Below, one piece after another: positions 16,859 through 24,082 of a stretch of DNA of 64,000 nucleotides. The notes under the pieces were generated by a model. It saw only the letters and a list, made by a program, of their open reading frames with translations, ran no database searches and had not been told where the DNA came from. Made by a program: the position numbers and the translations under genes. Source of the DNA: Allobogoriella alba (GTDB lineage Bacteria > Actinomycetota > Actinomycetes > Actinomycetales > Actinomycetaceae); NCBI RefSeq assembly GCF_042665525.1, contig NZ_JBHTCQ010000001.1:620001-684000 (forward strand). The letters are read 5' to 3'. Each line of letters starts with the position of its first letter. The first letter of the stretch is position 1.

Positions 16859-18379
16859 TCAGGCGGGATCCGGGTCGTCGACGAGCTCGGCGAGCGTGCC
16901 CATCGGGACGTGCGCGGCCAGCGGGCGCGCAGCGGAGGTGCGCAGGTCCTCCGGCCGGACGGGCGCGCCGCGCCGGGCGGCCAGGAGGTCCGCCGTCGCG
17001 AACCCGCAGATCCGGCCCTGGCACCGGCCCATACCGACCCGGGCGAGCGACCGGGCGCCGCGCGGGTCGTCCGCGCCGAGCCGGTCGCAGGCGTCGGTGA
17101 CCTCCCCAGCCGTCACCTCCTCACAGCGGCAGACCAGGGTCTCCGGGGTGAGCCAGTCGGCCCACCGCTCCGGCACCCGGTGGACCGCGTGCATCGCACG
17201 CGCGAAGGCACGATGGCGCAACACCTCCCGCCGGTGGAGGCGGTCCGGCTCCGCGCCGGCCGCCGCGCGCCCGGCCACGTGCCCCTCGGCGACGGCCAGC
17301 ATCGCACCGCCGACCCCGGTGGCCTCCCCGGCGACGTGGACGCCCGGGACGCTGGTGCGTTGCCGGGGGTCCACCCGGACCACCAGGGAGCCGTCCGCCC
17401 CGAGGGCGGTCTGCACGCCGAGCATGAGCGGCAGCTCGAGCTGCGGAGTGAACCCCCAGCCGAGGGCGACGGCGTCCGCCTCGACCACCGGGCCGGAGTC
17501 GGCCGGCCGGCCGCGCGGGTGCAGCCGGCCGAGTCGTACCGCCTCCACCCGGTCGGTGCCGAGGATCTGGGTCACCACCGTCCGCGTGCGTGGCCGCACC
17601 CGGTGCCGCGCGAGCACCGTCGCGTACTCCGCGAGCTGGGCGAGCTTGGCGGCCTTGCCGAGCGCGGCGCCGGAGTGCCGCAGCCACGCGCCGGGCGCCG
17701 CGGCCTCGCACAGCGCGACGACGTCGGCTCCCGCCTCGGCGAGCCCGGCGGCCACGGGCAGCAGGAAGGGGCCGGTCCCGGCCACCACCACCCGGGCACC
17801 CGCCACCACGCCGCCGCCCTTGAGCAGTGCCTGGGCGCCGCCCGCGGCCAGCACGCCGGGCAGGTCCCAGCCGGGCACCGGGAGCTGCCGGTCGTAGGCG
17901 CCGGGGCACAAGACCACGCGTCGTGCGACGGCGGAGCCCGCCGCGGCCTTCGTGACGGTCGGCGTGGTTCGCAGCCGGAAGCCCTGCTCGTGCCGCTCGA
18001 GCAGCCACACCGTGGTGCCAGGCCGGAAGGTCAGCAGCCCGGCGGCCTCCGCGTCGGCCAGGCGCCGCCTGAGATCCTGGAAGACGGCCCAGTCGTGGTG
18101 CCCAGCGGCGTCGTCGCCGTGGCCGATTGCGGCGTCCCCTTGCTCTCCGCTCGTTCCTCGCTCGTGCTCGTCGTCGCCGTGGCCAGTCGCGGCGTCTCCT
18201 TGCTCTCCGCTCGTTCCTCGCTCGTGCTCGTCGTCGCCGTGCCGGTGGCGCCAGTACTGGCCGCCGGGCCGCTCGCCGGCATCCACCAGCAGCACCTGCG
18301 CACCGGCTTCGGCCGCGCTCACGGCCGCCGCCAGACCAGCCGGCCCGGCTCCCACCACGGCGACGTCGTGCACCGTCAT
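16859..18379 (-). CDS. FAD/BFD-type dehydrogenase alpha subunit (D-hydroxyproline dehydrogenase-like)
   Basis: 506 residues. An N-terminal FAD Rossmann motif (VAVVGAGPAGLAAAVSAAEA), a second dinucleotide fold (VVVAGTGPFLLPVAAGLAEA), and a C-terminal BFD-like [2Fe-2S] domain with four Cys (LVCRCEEVTAGEV and GMGRCQGRICG). This is the alpha subunit layout of heteromeric D-hydroxyproline dehydrogenase (LhpE type) and opine/cyanide-producing oxidases. ATG 18379 overlaps the stop of the small ferredoxin-like subunit as ATGA. Oddity: residues about 46-88 hold two tandem 20-residue copies, encoded by a 60-bp repeat, inserted right after the GGQYWRHR motif of the FAD domain. Confidence 0.9.
   Translation of the reverse strand: MTVHDVAVVGAGPAGLAAAVSAAEAGAQVLLVDAGERPGGQYWRHRHGDDEHERGTSGEQGDAATGHGDDEHERGTSGEQGDAAIGHGDDAAGHHDWAVFQDLRRRLADAEAAGLLTFRPGTTVWLLERHEQGFRLRTTPTVTKAAAGSAVARRVVLCPGAYDRQLPVPGWDLPGVLAAGGAQALLKGGGVVAGARVVVAGTGPFLLPVAAGLAEAGADVVALCEAAAPGAWLRHSGAALGKAAKLAQLAEYATVLARHRVRPRTRTVVTQILGTDRVEAVRLGRLHPRGRPADSGPVVEADAVALGWGFTPQLELPLMLGVQTALGADGSLVVRVDPRQRTSVPGVHVAGEATGVGGAMLAVAEGHVAGRAAAGAEPDRLHRREVLRHRAFARAMHAVHRVPERWADWLTPETLVCRCEEVTAGEVTDACDRLGADDPRGARSLARVGMGRCQGRICGFATADLLAARRGAPVRPEDLRTSAARPLAAHVPMGTLAELVDDPDPA
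18121..18240. repeat. 60-bp tandem duplication inside the dehydrogenase alpha gene
   Basis: Copies at 18121-18180 and 18181-18240 match at about 56 of 60 positions, and a further 10 bp at 18111-18120 repeat the end of the unit. On the coding strand each copy adds 20 codons (HGDDEHERGTSGEQGDAA and two more), so the reading frame is kept. The T/C/G-rich core unit (TTGCTCTCCGCTCGTTCCTC) looks unlike the flanking coding sequence, which suggests an inserted small dispersed element later duplicated. Confidence 0.9.
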
Positions 18380-18645
18380 CCGTCCACCTCCCCGGGGCTC
18401 GTCCGCGCGCCGTCGCTCTCGATCACCTGGCCGGGCCGCCAGGGCACCAGGCAGGCACGCTGGTTCGGGACGCCGTCGACCGTGACGAGGCAGTCGTGGC
18501 ACACCCCGATGCCGCAGAACAGCCCGCGCGGCCTGCCGCGGCGGCGCGTGGTGCGCCAGGACACGATGCCCGCCGCCACCAGCGCGGCGCCGACGTTCTG
18601 GCCAGGCTCGCCCGGCAGCGGCTCGCCGTCGAACGTCGCGGTCAT
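18376..18645 (-). CDS. [2Fe-2S] ferredoxin-like gamma subunit of the dehydrogenase
   Basis: 89 residues. The plant-type ferredoxin cluster loop is GLFCGIGVCHDCLVTV (C-x4-C-x2-C) with the fourth Cys in NQRACLVPW. Small subunits of this size pair with the FAD alpha and beta chains in the LhpF/HcnA/OoxG type. ATG 18645 overlaps the beta-subunit stop and its own stop overlaps the alpha start, giving a beta-gamma-alpha translational chain. I rejected the upstream extension to 18786 because it lies wholly inside the beta gene. Confidence 0.92.
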   Translation of the reverse strand: MTATFDGEPLPGEPGQNVGAALVAAGIVSWRTTRRRGRPRGLFCGIGVCHDCLVTVDGVPNQRACLVPWRPGQVIESDGARTSPGEVDG

Positions 18646-19787
18646 GCTCGCGCCATCCCGAACCGCTCCGGTGCGAACGGGGCGAGGTCCAGGGCCGGCT
18701 CGCCGCCGGTCAGGGCCTCCACCAGCAGCGCGGCGGTCCCGGCAGCCAGGCCGATGCCGGCGCCCTCGTGGCCGGCCGCGTGCCACAGCCCGGGTGCCCG
18801 CGGGTCCGGCCCGATCACCGGCAGGTGGTCGGGGCAGTAGGGCCGGAAGCCGTGGTAGTGCCGCATGACCGCCACCCCGGCCAGCACCGGGAACAGCCGC
18901 ACGGCCGCGTCCGCCATGCGCGCCAGCGCCTCCACCGAGACGTCCGCGTCGAAGCCGACGCGCTCGCGGGAGGAGCCGACGAGGATCGTGCCCGCCGGGG
19001 TCGCCTCGACCACGGGGGAGGACTGCAGCCCCGCGTCGGAGGAGGCCACGTCCCCGACATACTCCGCCGCGTAGACCTTGTGCCGCACCAGCGGCCCGAC
19101 CGGCTCGGTCACCAGGACGAACCCGCGGCGCGGGGCCACCGGGAGGTCCACGCCGGCAAGCTCCGCGACCTCACCGGACCACGGTCCCGCGGCGTTGAGC
19201 ACGGCGCCGGCCGAGAGATCACCGGTCGGCGTGCGCACGCCGGTGACGCGCTCGCCGTCCCGGAGCAGGCCGGTGACCGGACGGTGCGGCAGCACCTGCG
19301 CGCCCAGGTCGCGTGTCAGCCGCAGCAGGTGTGCCACCGCGAGCATCGGCATGAGCTGGGCGTCCTGCGGGTAGAACGCCCCGCCGACCAGGTCCTGGGC
19401 GAGGTGCGGCTCGTGGTGGCGCAGGTCCGCAGCCTCCACCCGCTCGGCCAGCACGCCCGCCTCGCGCTGGACCCGGGTGAGGTCGTCCAGGCCCGTCATG
19501 CCCGCCTCGGTGGCCGCCACCACCAGGCCGCCCTTCGGCTCCAGCTCCCACAGCGCGGCGTGCTCGCCGAGCTCGGTGCGCCACACCTCGTTCGAGTACA
19601 GCGCGAGGTCCAGCTCCGGGCCCAGCTCCTTGTCCGAGACCAGCACGTTGCCCTCTCCGTGCGAGGAGGTGCCGGACGCCGGGGAGCCGCGATCCACGAC
19701 CGTCACGGACAGTCCGGCGCGTGCGGCGAGGTAGGCGGTCGTCGCCCCCACGATGCCGGCGCCGACGACGAGCAGGTCGGACGTCAC
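18642..19787 (-). CDS. FAD-dependent D-amino acid oxidase-type beta subunit (D-hydroxyproline dehydrogenase-like)
   Basis: 381 residues of the DAO/glycine oxidase fold. The start MTSDLLVVGAGIVGATTAYL holds the FAD-binding GxGxxG, VTVVDRGSPASGTSSHGEGN the ribose/pyrophosphate loop, and GLWHAAGHEGAGIGLAAGTA closes the FAD site. This is the catalytic chain expected to oxidise cis-4-hydroxy-D-proline to pyrroline-4-hydroxy-2-carboxylate (LhpB type). It overlaps the epimerase upstream and the gamma subunit downstream by 4 bp each, so epimerase and dehydrogenase are produced together. Confidence 0.92.
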   Translation of the reverse strand: MTSDLLVVGAGIVGATTAYLAARAGLSVTVVDRGSPASGTSSHGEGNVLVSDKELGPELDLALYSNEVWRTELGEHAALWELEPKGGLVVAATEAGMTGLDDLTRVQREAGVLAERVEAADLRHHEPHLAQDLVGGAFYPQDAQLMPMLAVAHLLRLTRDLGAQVLPHRPVTGLLRDGERVTGVRTPTGDLSAGAVLNAAGPWSGEVAELAGVDLPVAPRRGFVLVTEPVGPLVRHKVYAAEYVGDVASSDAGLQSSPVVEATPAGTILVGSSRERVGFDADVSVEALARMADAAVRLFPVLAGVAVMRHYHGFRPYCPDHLPVIGPDPRAPGLWHAAGHEGAGIGLAAGTAALLVEALTGGEPALDLAPFAPERFGMARA

Positions 19788-20785
19788 AGCTCGAACCCGG
19801 CGGGGAACGGGTCGGTGGGGTCGAGGAAGTACTGCGCGGTGCCGGTCAGCCAGGCCCGGCCGGTGATGGTCGGGACGACCGCGGTGAGGTCACGGACGCG
19901 TGCCTCCTCGACCAGTCGCCCGACGAATCGGGTGCCGATGAACGACTCGTTGAGGAAGTCCTCTCCGAGTGCCAGCTCGCCGCGGGCGTGCAGCTGCGCC
20001 ATGCGCGCCGACGTGCCCGTGCCGCACGGCGAGCGGTCGAACCAGCCGGGGTGGATCGCCATCGCGTGCCGAGAGTGCTGGGCGGTGGAACCGGGAGCCT
20101 TGAGGTAGACGTGGTGGCAGCCGCGGATGTCCGGGCGCTCCGGGTGCACCGGTTCCTCGTCCGCGTTGATCGCGTCCATGATCGCGAGCCCGGCCGCCAT
20201 CAGCCGATCCTTCGCCGCCCTGTCGAAGGGCAGTCCGAGATCGTCCAGGTCGACGATCGCGTAGAAGTTGCCCCCGTAGGCGAGGTCGTACGGCACCGCG
20301 CCGAACCCGGGGACCTCGACGCGACGGTCCAGCCCGACGGCGAAGCTCGGCACGTTCCGGATCGTCACCGCCGTCGCGGCGCCGTCCTCGACGGCGACCT
20401 CGGCCACCACGAGACCGGCCGGGGTGTCCAGCCGCACCGTGGTCAGCGGCTCGGTCACCTCGACCATGCCGGTCTCGACGAGCACCGTCGCGACGCCGAT
20501 GGTGCCGTGGCCGCACATCGGCAGCAGGCCGCTGACCTCGATGAAGAGCACGCCGTAGTCGGCGTCGTCCCGGGTCGGGGGCTGGAGGATCGCGCCGCTC
20601 ATGGCGCTGTGCCCGCGCGGCTCGCGCATGAGAAGCGTGCGGAGGTGGTCGCTGTGCTCCGCGAACCAGGTCCGTCGCTCGGCCATCGATCGGCCCGGGA
20701 TCGTGCCGACCCCGCCGGTGATGACGCGCGTCGGCATACCCTCGGTGTGCGAGTCGACGGCGTGGAAGACCCTGCTGGTGCGCAC
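19784..20785 (-). CDS. 4-hydroxyproline 2-epimerase (proline racemase family), copy 2
   Basis: 333 residues. It starts at GTG 20785 behind AGGAGG and opens FHAVDSHTEGMPTRVITGG, then has LLPMCGHGTIGVAT and DRSPCGTGTSARMAQLHARG, so both catalytic Cys are present. The MCGHGTI and DRSPCGTGTSAR motifs are those of 4-hydroxyproline epimerases, which convert trans-4-hydroxy-L-proline to the cis-D isomer. Head of the minus-strand operon epimerase-beta-gamma-alpha with ATGA overlaps, and divergent from the GntR regulator. It is closer to known hydroxyproline epimerases than copy 1. Confidence 0.93.
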   Translation of the reverse strand: MRTSRVFHAVDSHTEGMPTRVITGGVGTIPGRSMAERRTWFAEHSDHLRTLLMREPRGHSAMSGAILQPPTRDDADYGVLFIEVSGLLPMCGHGTIGVATVLVETGMVEVTEPLTTVRLDTPAGLVVAEVAVEDGAATAVTIRNVPSFAVGLDRRVEVPGFGAVPYDLAYGGNFYAIVDLDDLGLPFDRAAKDRLMAAGLAIMDAINADEEPVHPERPDIRGCHHVYLKAPGSTAQHSRHAMAIHPGWFDRSPCGTGTSARMAQLHARGELALGEDFLNESFIGTRFVGRLVEEARVRDLTAVVPTITGRAWLTGTAQYFLDPTDPFPAGFEL

Positions 20786-20810
20786 GTTCGCCTCCTACGA
20801 CTGCTACGAC

Positions 20811-20822
20811 GTGACACACTAC
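20811..20822. promoter_or_regulatory. Putative GntR operator, site 1
   Basis: GTGACACACTAC lies in the 72-bp space between the divergent epimerase operon and the GntR gene. It matches GTGACATATTAC at 21579 at 10 of 12 positions. The placement would let one regulator control its own gene, the dehydrogenase operon and the deaminase. Confidence 0.55.
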
Positions 20823-20857
20823 TGGCCTTGTCGCTGGATCCAGGGGGCCGACCGGAC

Positions 20858-21532
20858 ATGACCTCGTCGCCGACGTTCTCGCCCGTGGTGCACGGTGCCA
20901 GCCTCCGCAGCGTCGTGGAGGACTCGATCGCGGCGGCCATCGCCTCAGGACAGATCCCGGCGGGCGAGCTGTTGTCCGTCCCCGCGCTGGCGAGCAGCTT
21001 CAACGTCTCCGCGACGCCGGTCCGCGAGGCCATGATCAACCTCCAGCACCGCGGGTTCGTGGTCCCGGTGCGGAACAAGGGCTTCCGGGTCACCGAGGTG
21101 TCCCGCCGCGACCTCGAGGAGATCGTCCATGTCCGGCGCCTGGTCGAGGTGCCGACGGTCCGGGAGCTGGCCGGCGCGGTTCGGCCGGAGGACGCCGAGC
21201 GGCTGCGCGGGCTTGCCCAGGCCATCGTCGACGCCGCGGCGGGCGGCGACCTGCCCGGCTACCTCGTGGCGGACATCGAGTTCCACCACGAGCTGCTGAC
21301 GTTGGCCGGGAACGAGCGGCTCGTCGACCTCGTGACCGACCTGCGGCGCCAGACCCGGCTGAGCGGCCTCTCGGACATGCTGCACACCGAGCAACTCATG
21401 GAGTCGGCCCGCGAGCACGGAGCCCTCCTGGACCTGGTGGTGGCGGGCGACGCCGACGGCGCGGAAGCCCTGATGCACCGCCACATCGGCCACGTGCTGG
21501 GCTGGTGGTCGGGCAACGCCGAGCCGGACTGA
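20858..21532 (+). CDS. GntR family (FCD subfamily) transcriptional regulator
   Basis: 224 residues. Winged helix at about 15-80 with the GntR signature: SIAAAIASGQIPAGELLSVP, then ASSFNVSATPVREAMINLQ and GFVVPVRNKGFRVTEVS. The C-terminal FCD domain has FHHELLTLAGNERLVDL and REHGALLDLVVAGDADGAEA with the Asp/His metal-ligand positions. FCD regulators usually respond to small carboxylates. Being divergent from the epimerase operon and next to the deaminase, it probably represses hydroxyproline genes. ATG 20858 is the first start of the conserved domain. Confidence 0.92.
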   Translation: MTSSPTFSPVVHGASLRSVVEDSIAAAIASGQIPAGELLSVPALASSFNVSATPVREAMINLQHRGFVVPVRNKGFRVTEVSRRDLEEIVHVRRLVEVPTVRELAGAVRPEDAERLRGLAQAIVDAAAGGDLPGYLVADIEFHHELLTLAGNERLVDLVTDLRRQTRLSGLSDMLHTEQLMESAREHGALLDLVVAGDADGAEALMHRHIGHVLGWWSGNAEPD

Positions 21533-21570
21533 GCAGGCCGCCGGGCAGGGTCGGCGAGCCCGCGTCCTGC

Positions 21571-21590
21571 TATAGGGTGTGACATATTAC
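21571..21590 (+). promoter_or_regulatory. Promoter -10 region with overlapping putative GntR operator, site 2
   Basis: TATAGGG at 21571-21577 is a plausible -10 element for the deaminase gene, and GTGACATATTAC at 21579-21590 overlaps the expected transcription start. The 12-mer repeats the motif at 20811. No convincing -35 is visible. Confidence 0.5.
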
Positions 21591-21620
21591 TTGCTGCTTC
21601 ACGATCTCCGGGAGGAACCC

Positions 21621-22550
21621 ATGGCCGAGCGGGACCTGGGTGGCGTCGTCGTCGCGACCGCGCTGCCGTACGTCGAGAATCCGTCGGCGCCGGCGGGCCT
21701 GGAGGTCGCGTACGACCGCTACGCCGAGCACTGCACCTGGTTGATCGACAACGGCTGCCACGGCGTGGGCCCGAACGGGTCGCTCGGCGAGTACTCCTCC
21801 CTGACGGACGACGAGCGCCGCCGGGTCGTCCAGACCGCCGTCGCCGCGGTCGGTGACCGCGCCACGGTGATCGCCGGCGTCCACGCACCCGGCTGGCACG
21901 AGGCGCGCCGGTGGGCCGACCTGGCGGGCGAGGACGGCGCGCACGCGGTGCTGTGCCTCCCGCCCACCATGTACCGCTCCGGACCCGTGGGGATCGTCGA
22001 GCACTTCGCGAAGGTGGCCGAGGCCGGGCTGCCGGTGATGATCTACAACAACCCGCACGACACCAAGGTCGACCTGACGCCGGACCTCGTGGCCGAGATC
22101 GCCGCCATCGACAACGTCGTGGCCGTCAAGGAGTTCTCCGGGGACGTCCGCCGCGCCTTCGCGATCGCGGAGGCCTGCGAGGCCCGCGGGTCCAGCATCG
22201 AGGTGATCGCCGGCGCGGACGACGTGCTGCTGGAGCTCATGCTCGACGGCGCCACCGGCTGGTTCGCCGGCTACCCGAACGTGTTCCCGGCCGAGGCGGT
22301 CGCCCTCTACGAGCACATGCGCGCCGGCCGGTTCGCCGAGGCGCGCACGCTCTACCGGAGCCTCATCGCCGCGTTCCGGTGGGACTCGCGCACGGAGTTC
22401 GTCCAGGCCATCAAGCTGGGGATGGACATGGTCGGCCGCCACGGCGGGGCCTGCCGCCCGCCGCGCACCGCCCTCAGCCCCGACCAGGCCGAGCAGGTCC
22501 GCGCGGACACGCGGCGTGCGCTGGACGCCCTCGCCGCGCTCACCGTCTGA
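21621..22550 (+). CDS. Dihydrodipicolinate synthase family protein, probable pyrroline-4-hydroxy-2-carboxylate deaminase
   Basis: 309 residues from ATG 21621, which follows GGGAGG. The TTG/GTG-like open frame from 21579 lies over the operator and is rejected. DHDPS barrel motifs are GCHGVGPNGSLGEYSSLTDDERRRV, MIYNNPHDTKVDL with the catalytic Tyr, and NVVAVKEFSGD with the Schiff-base Lys. In hydroxyproline pathways a DHDPS-fold enzyme (LhpC) deaminates pyrroline-4-hydroxy-2-carboxylate to 2-oxoglutarate semialdehyde, and the context supports that reaction here. The next enzyme, the semialdehyde dehydrogenase, is not in the window. Confidence 0.88.
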   Translation: MAERDLGGVVVATALPYVENPSAPAGLEVAYDRYAEHCTWLIDNGCHGVGPNGSLGEYSSLTDDERRRVVQTAVAAVGDRATVIAGVHAPGWHEARRWADLAGEDGAHAVLCLPPTMYRSGPVGIVEHFAKVAEAGLPVMIYNNPHDTKVDLTPDLVAEIAAIDNVVAVKEFSGDVRRAFAIAEACEARGSSIEVIAGADDVLLELMLDGATGWFAGYPNVFPAEAVALYEHMRAGRFAEARTLYRSLIAAFRWDSRTEFVQAIKLGMDMVGRHGGACRPPRTALSPDQAEQVRADTRRALDALAALTV

Positions 22551-22608
22551 CGCGCCCGCCCAACGCGCCTACCCGACCTGCCTGACGCACGGTACGCCCG
22601 CATGCGAG

Positions 22609-22630
22609 CGGGCAGCAGAACGGCTGCCCG
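22609..22630 (+). terminator. Hairpin terminator downstream of the deaminase gene
   Basis: A perfect 8-bp stem, CGGGCAGC paired with GCTGCCCG, around a 6-base loop, 58 bp after the deaminase stop. No U-tract follows, as is common in high-GC genomes. Confidence 0.5.
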
Positions 22631-22862
22631 GTAAACGCACGGAAACCGCCCGGAGAATTCCTGGTGGCGCGCAGGTGGATATTTCATGAAATCGCCGCTC
22701 CGGCGATGAGAACAATGGTCTCGAGGGCTTCGTCCTCCGGAGGGGTCTGGGGGCCGTGGCCGCACGACACCGCAGGTAGAGACGTTACACGCCGAACACC
22801 GCTGCAAGGAGCAGCGCATCTTCGGCAACTGCTCGGTATCGAGGATGCCCCCATTCCTGCCG

Positions 22863-22880
22863 CATGAGAAAACTCTCATG
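22863..22880. promoter_or_regulatory. Operator-like dyad upstream of the DUF1611-like cassette
   Basis: CATGAGA and TCTCATG arms separated by AAAC, a perfect 7-bp inverted repeat about 80 bp before ATG 22961. Its size and position suit a dimeric repressor. No regulator gene is adjacent. Confidence 0.4.
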
Positions 22881-22960
22881 AAGCCCTCATCTGGGCCTCA
22901 TCCGGGTTCACTGGACTGGACCCGTCCGAGATTGCATGACCTCATTCTTCGGGAGTTCCC

Positions 22961-24082
22961 ATGCGGCAGGCCTCGATCACCGATCCCCGGTCGGACATCA
23001 CCGCCGACCTCGCGTCGCCCGCCCACCTCGTCGAGATCCACCCCGACGACGTGACGGCCTCACTCGTCGCCTACACGGCCAGCCGGGTGGACCTCACCCG
23101 TACCCGTGCCGTCCTCACCGAGGGCGTCCCCCGCTTCGGGGACCTGGTCCTGGCGAGCGTCACGTCCGTCGGCCACCACGCGCGACTCGAGAACGTGCAC
23201 GGCCGCAAGGCGCCACTGGTCGAGGGGACACGTGTCGTGGTCGCGTACGGCCGGCGGTACGCGCCCGACCAGTTCGAGGCGGTCGTGCCCGAGGACCTCG
23301 GGCCGTGCCAGCTCGTGGCGGCCGGTGGGGTCGCGGGTCGGGTCCTGAGTCGGCACGCCCGGGTGCGCGGCGCCACGGAGCTGGAGCCGGTCGGGCTCCT
23401 CGTCGACCCGAGCGGCCGGCGTCTGAACACCACCGACGGCGCGTGGTCGCCACCCGCCGCGCCGGCCGGCCCCGGTCCCGTCGTCGTGCTCGTGGCGGGC
23501 GCGTCGATGAACTCGGGGAAGACCACCACCGGGGCGATGCTCTGCGCCGGCATGCGCGCCGCGGGCCTGCGGGTCGGGGCCGCGAAGGTGACCGGGACCG
23601 GTGCCGGCAACGACCTGTGGGCCTTCCGGGACAGCGGCGCGCACCACGCGGTCGACTTCACGCACGCCGGCTACCCGAGCACGTGGCAGGTGCCCGTCGA
23701 GCAGCTCGTGGAGGTCTTCCTGCAGAGCCTCGACCACCTGGCCGCCGCCGGGTGCGACGTCGTCGTGGTCGAGATCGCCGACGGGCTCTACCAGCCGGAG
23801 ACGGCCGCGCTGCTGCGCCACCCCGTGGTGCAGGCCCGCCACGACGGCCTGCTGTTCGCCGCGACCGACCCGCTCTGCGCGACCGCAGGTCTGGGCTGGC
23901 TCCGGGACAACGGCCTGGAGGCACTGGCCGTCACGGGGCTGCTCAGCGCGTCCGTCCTCGGCACGCGGGAGTTCACCACCGCGGTCGACCATCCGGTGTG
24001 GGACTCGGCCGTCCTCAGCGACGGCGGGCATGCGGGACAGCTCCACGCGACGCTCCTGGAGAGGCGGAAGGTGACGACGTGA
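22961..24082 (+). CDS. DUF1611-like P-loop NTPase, first gene of an uncharacterised cassette
   Basis: 373 residues. N-terminal beta-rich domain (about 35-140: RFGDLVLASVTSVGHHARLE, VVAYGRRYAPDQFEA, DLGPCQLVAAGGVAGRV). C-terminal P-loop domain with Walker A VAGASMNSGKTTTGAM near 178-193, a conserved KVTGTGAGNDLWAFRDSGA and HAVDFTHAGYPSTW, and a Walker B-like DVVVVEIADGLYQPE. The MNSGKTTT P-loop with a following TGTG is the DUF1611/MobB-like type. Some DUF1611 proteins have been reported as D-amino acid N-acyltransferases, but this one carries a different N-terminal domain. GGGAG precedes ATG 22961. Its stop overlaps the ABC transporter start (GTGA). Confidence 0.7.
   Translation: MRQASITDPRSDITADLASPAHLVEIHPDDVTASLVAYTASRVDLTRTRAVLTEGVPRFGDLVLASVTSVGHHARLENVHGRKAPLVEGTRVVVAYGRRYAPDQFEAVVPEDLGPCQLVAAGGVAGRVLSRHARVRGATELEPVGLLVDPSGRRLNTTDGAWSPPAAPAGPGPVVVLVAGASMNSGKTTTGAMLCAGMRAAGLRVGAAKVTGTGAGNDLWAFRDSGAHHAVDFTHAGYPSTWQVPVEQLVEVFLQSLDHLAAAGCDVVVVEIADGLYQPETAALLRHPVVQARHDGLLFAATDPLCATAGLGWLRDNGLEALAVTGLLSASVLGTREFTTAVDHPVWDSAVLSDGGHAGQLHATLLERRKVTT

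Larger units (their letters stand above)
22551..22960. other. 410-bp intergenic region with several palindromes
   Basis: No supported gene. It is less GC-rich in places than its surroundings. It holds a terminator-like hairpin at 22609-22630, the 12-bp palindrome ATTTCATGAAAT at 22681-22692, a 7-bp stem ATCGCCG/CGGCGAT at 22691-22707, CCTCCGGAGG at 22734-22743, and a CATGAGA-AAAC-TCTCATG dyad at 22863-22880. The density of dyads suggests a regulated 5' region for the cassette starting at 22961, or a structured leader RNA. I do not recognise a known riboswitch. Confidence 0.5.

Noticed and set aside
18121..18240. 60-bp repeats considered as a CRISPR or attachment site
   Set aside because: Directly abutting, in frame within a gene, no integrase or cas genes nearby.
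16859..18502. A longer alpha-subunit start at 18502
   Set aside because: It would overlap the gamma subunit by 127 bp. ATG 18379 sits at an ATGA overlap just before the FAD motif.
22845..23054. A 69-codon ORF that might be a precursor peptide for the DUF1611-like cassette
   Set aside because: It overlaps the first cassette gene in another frame, has no ribosome site and lacks leader/core features.
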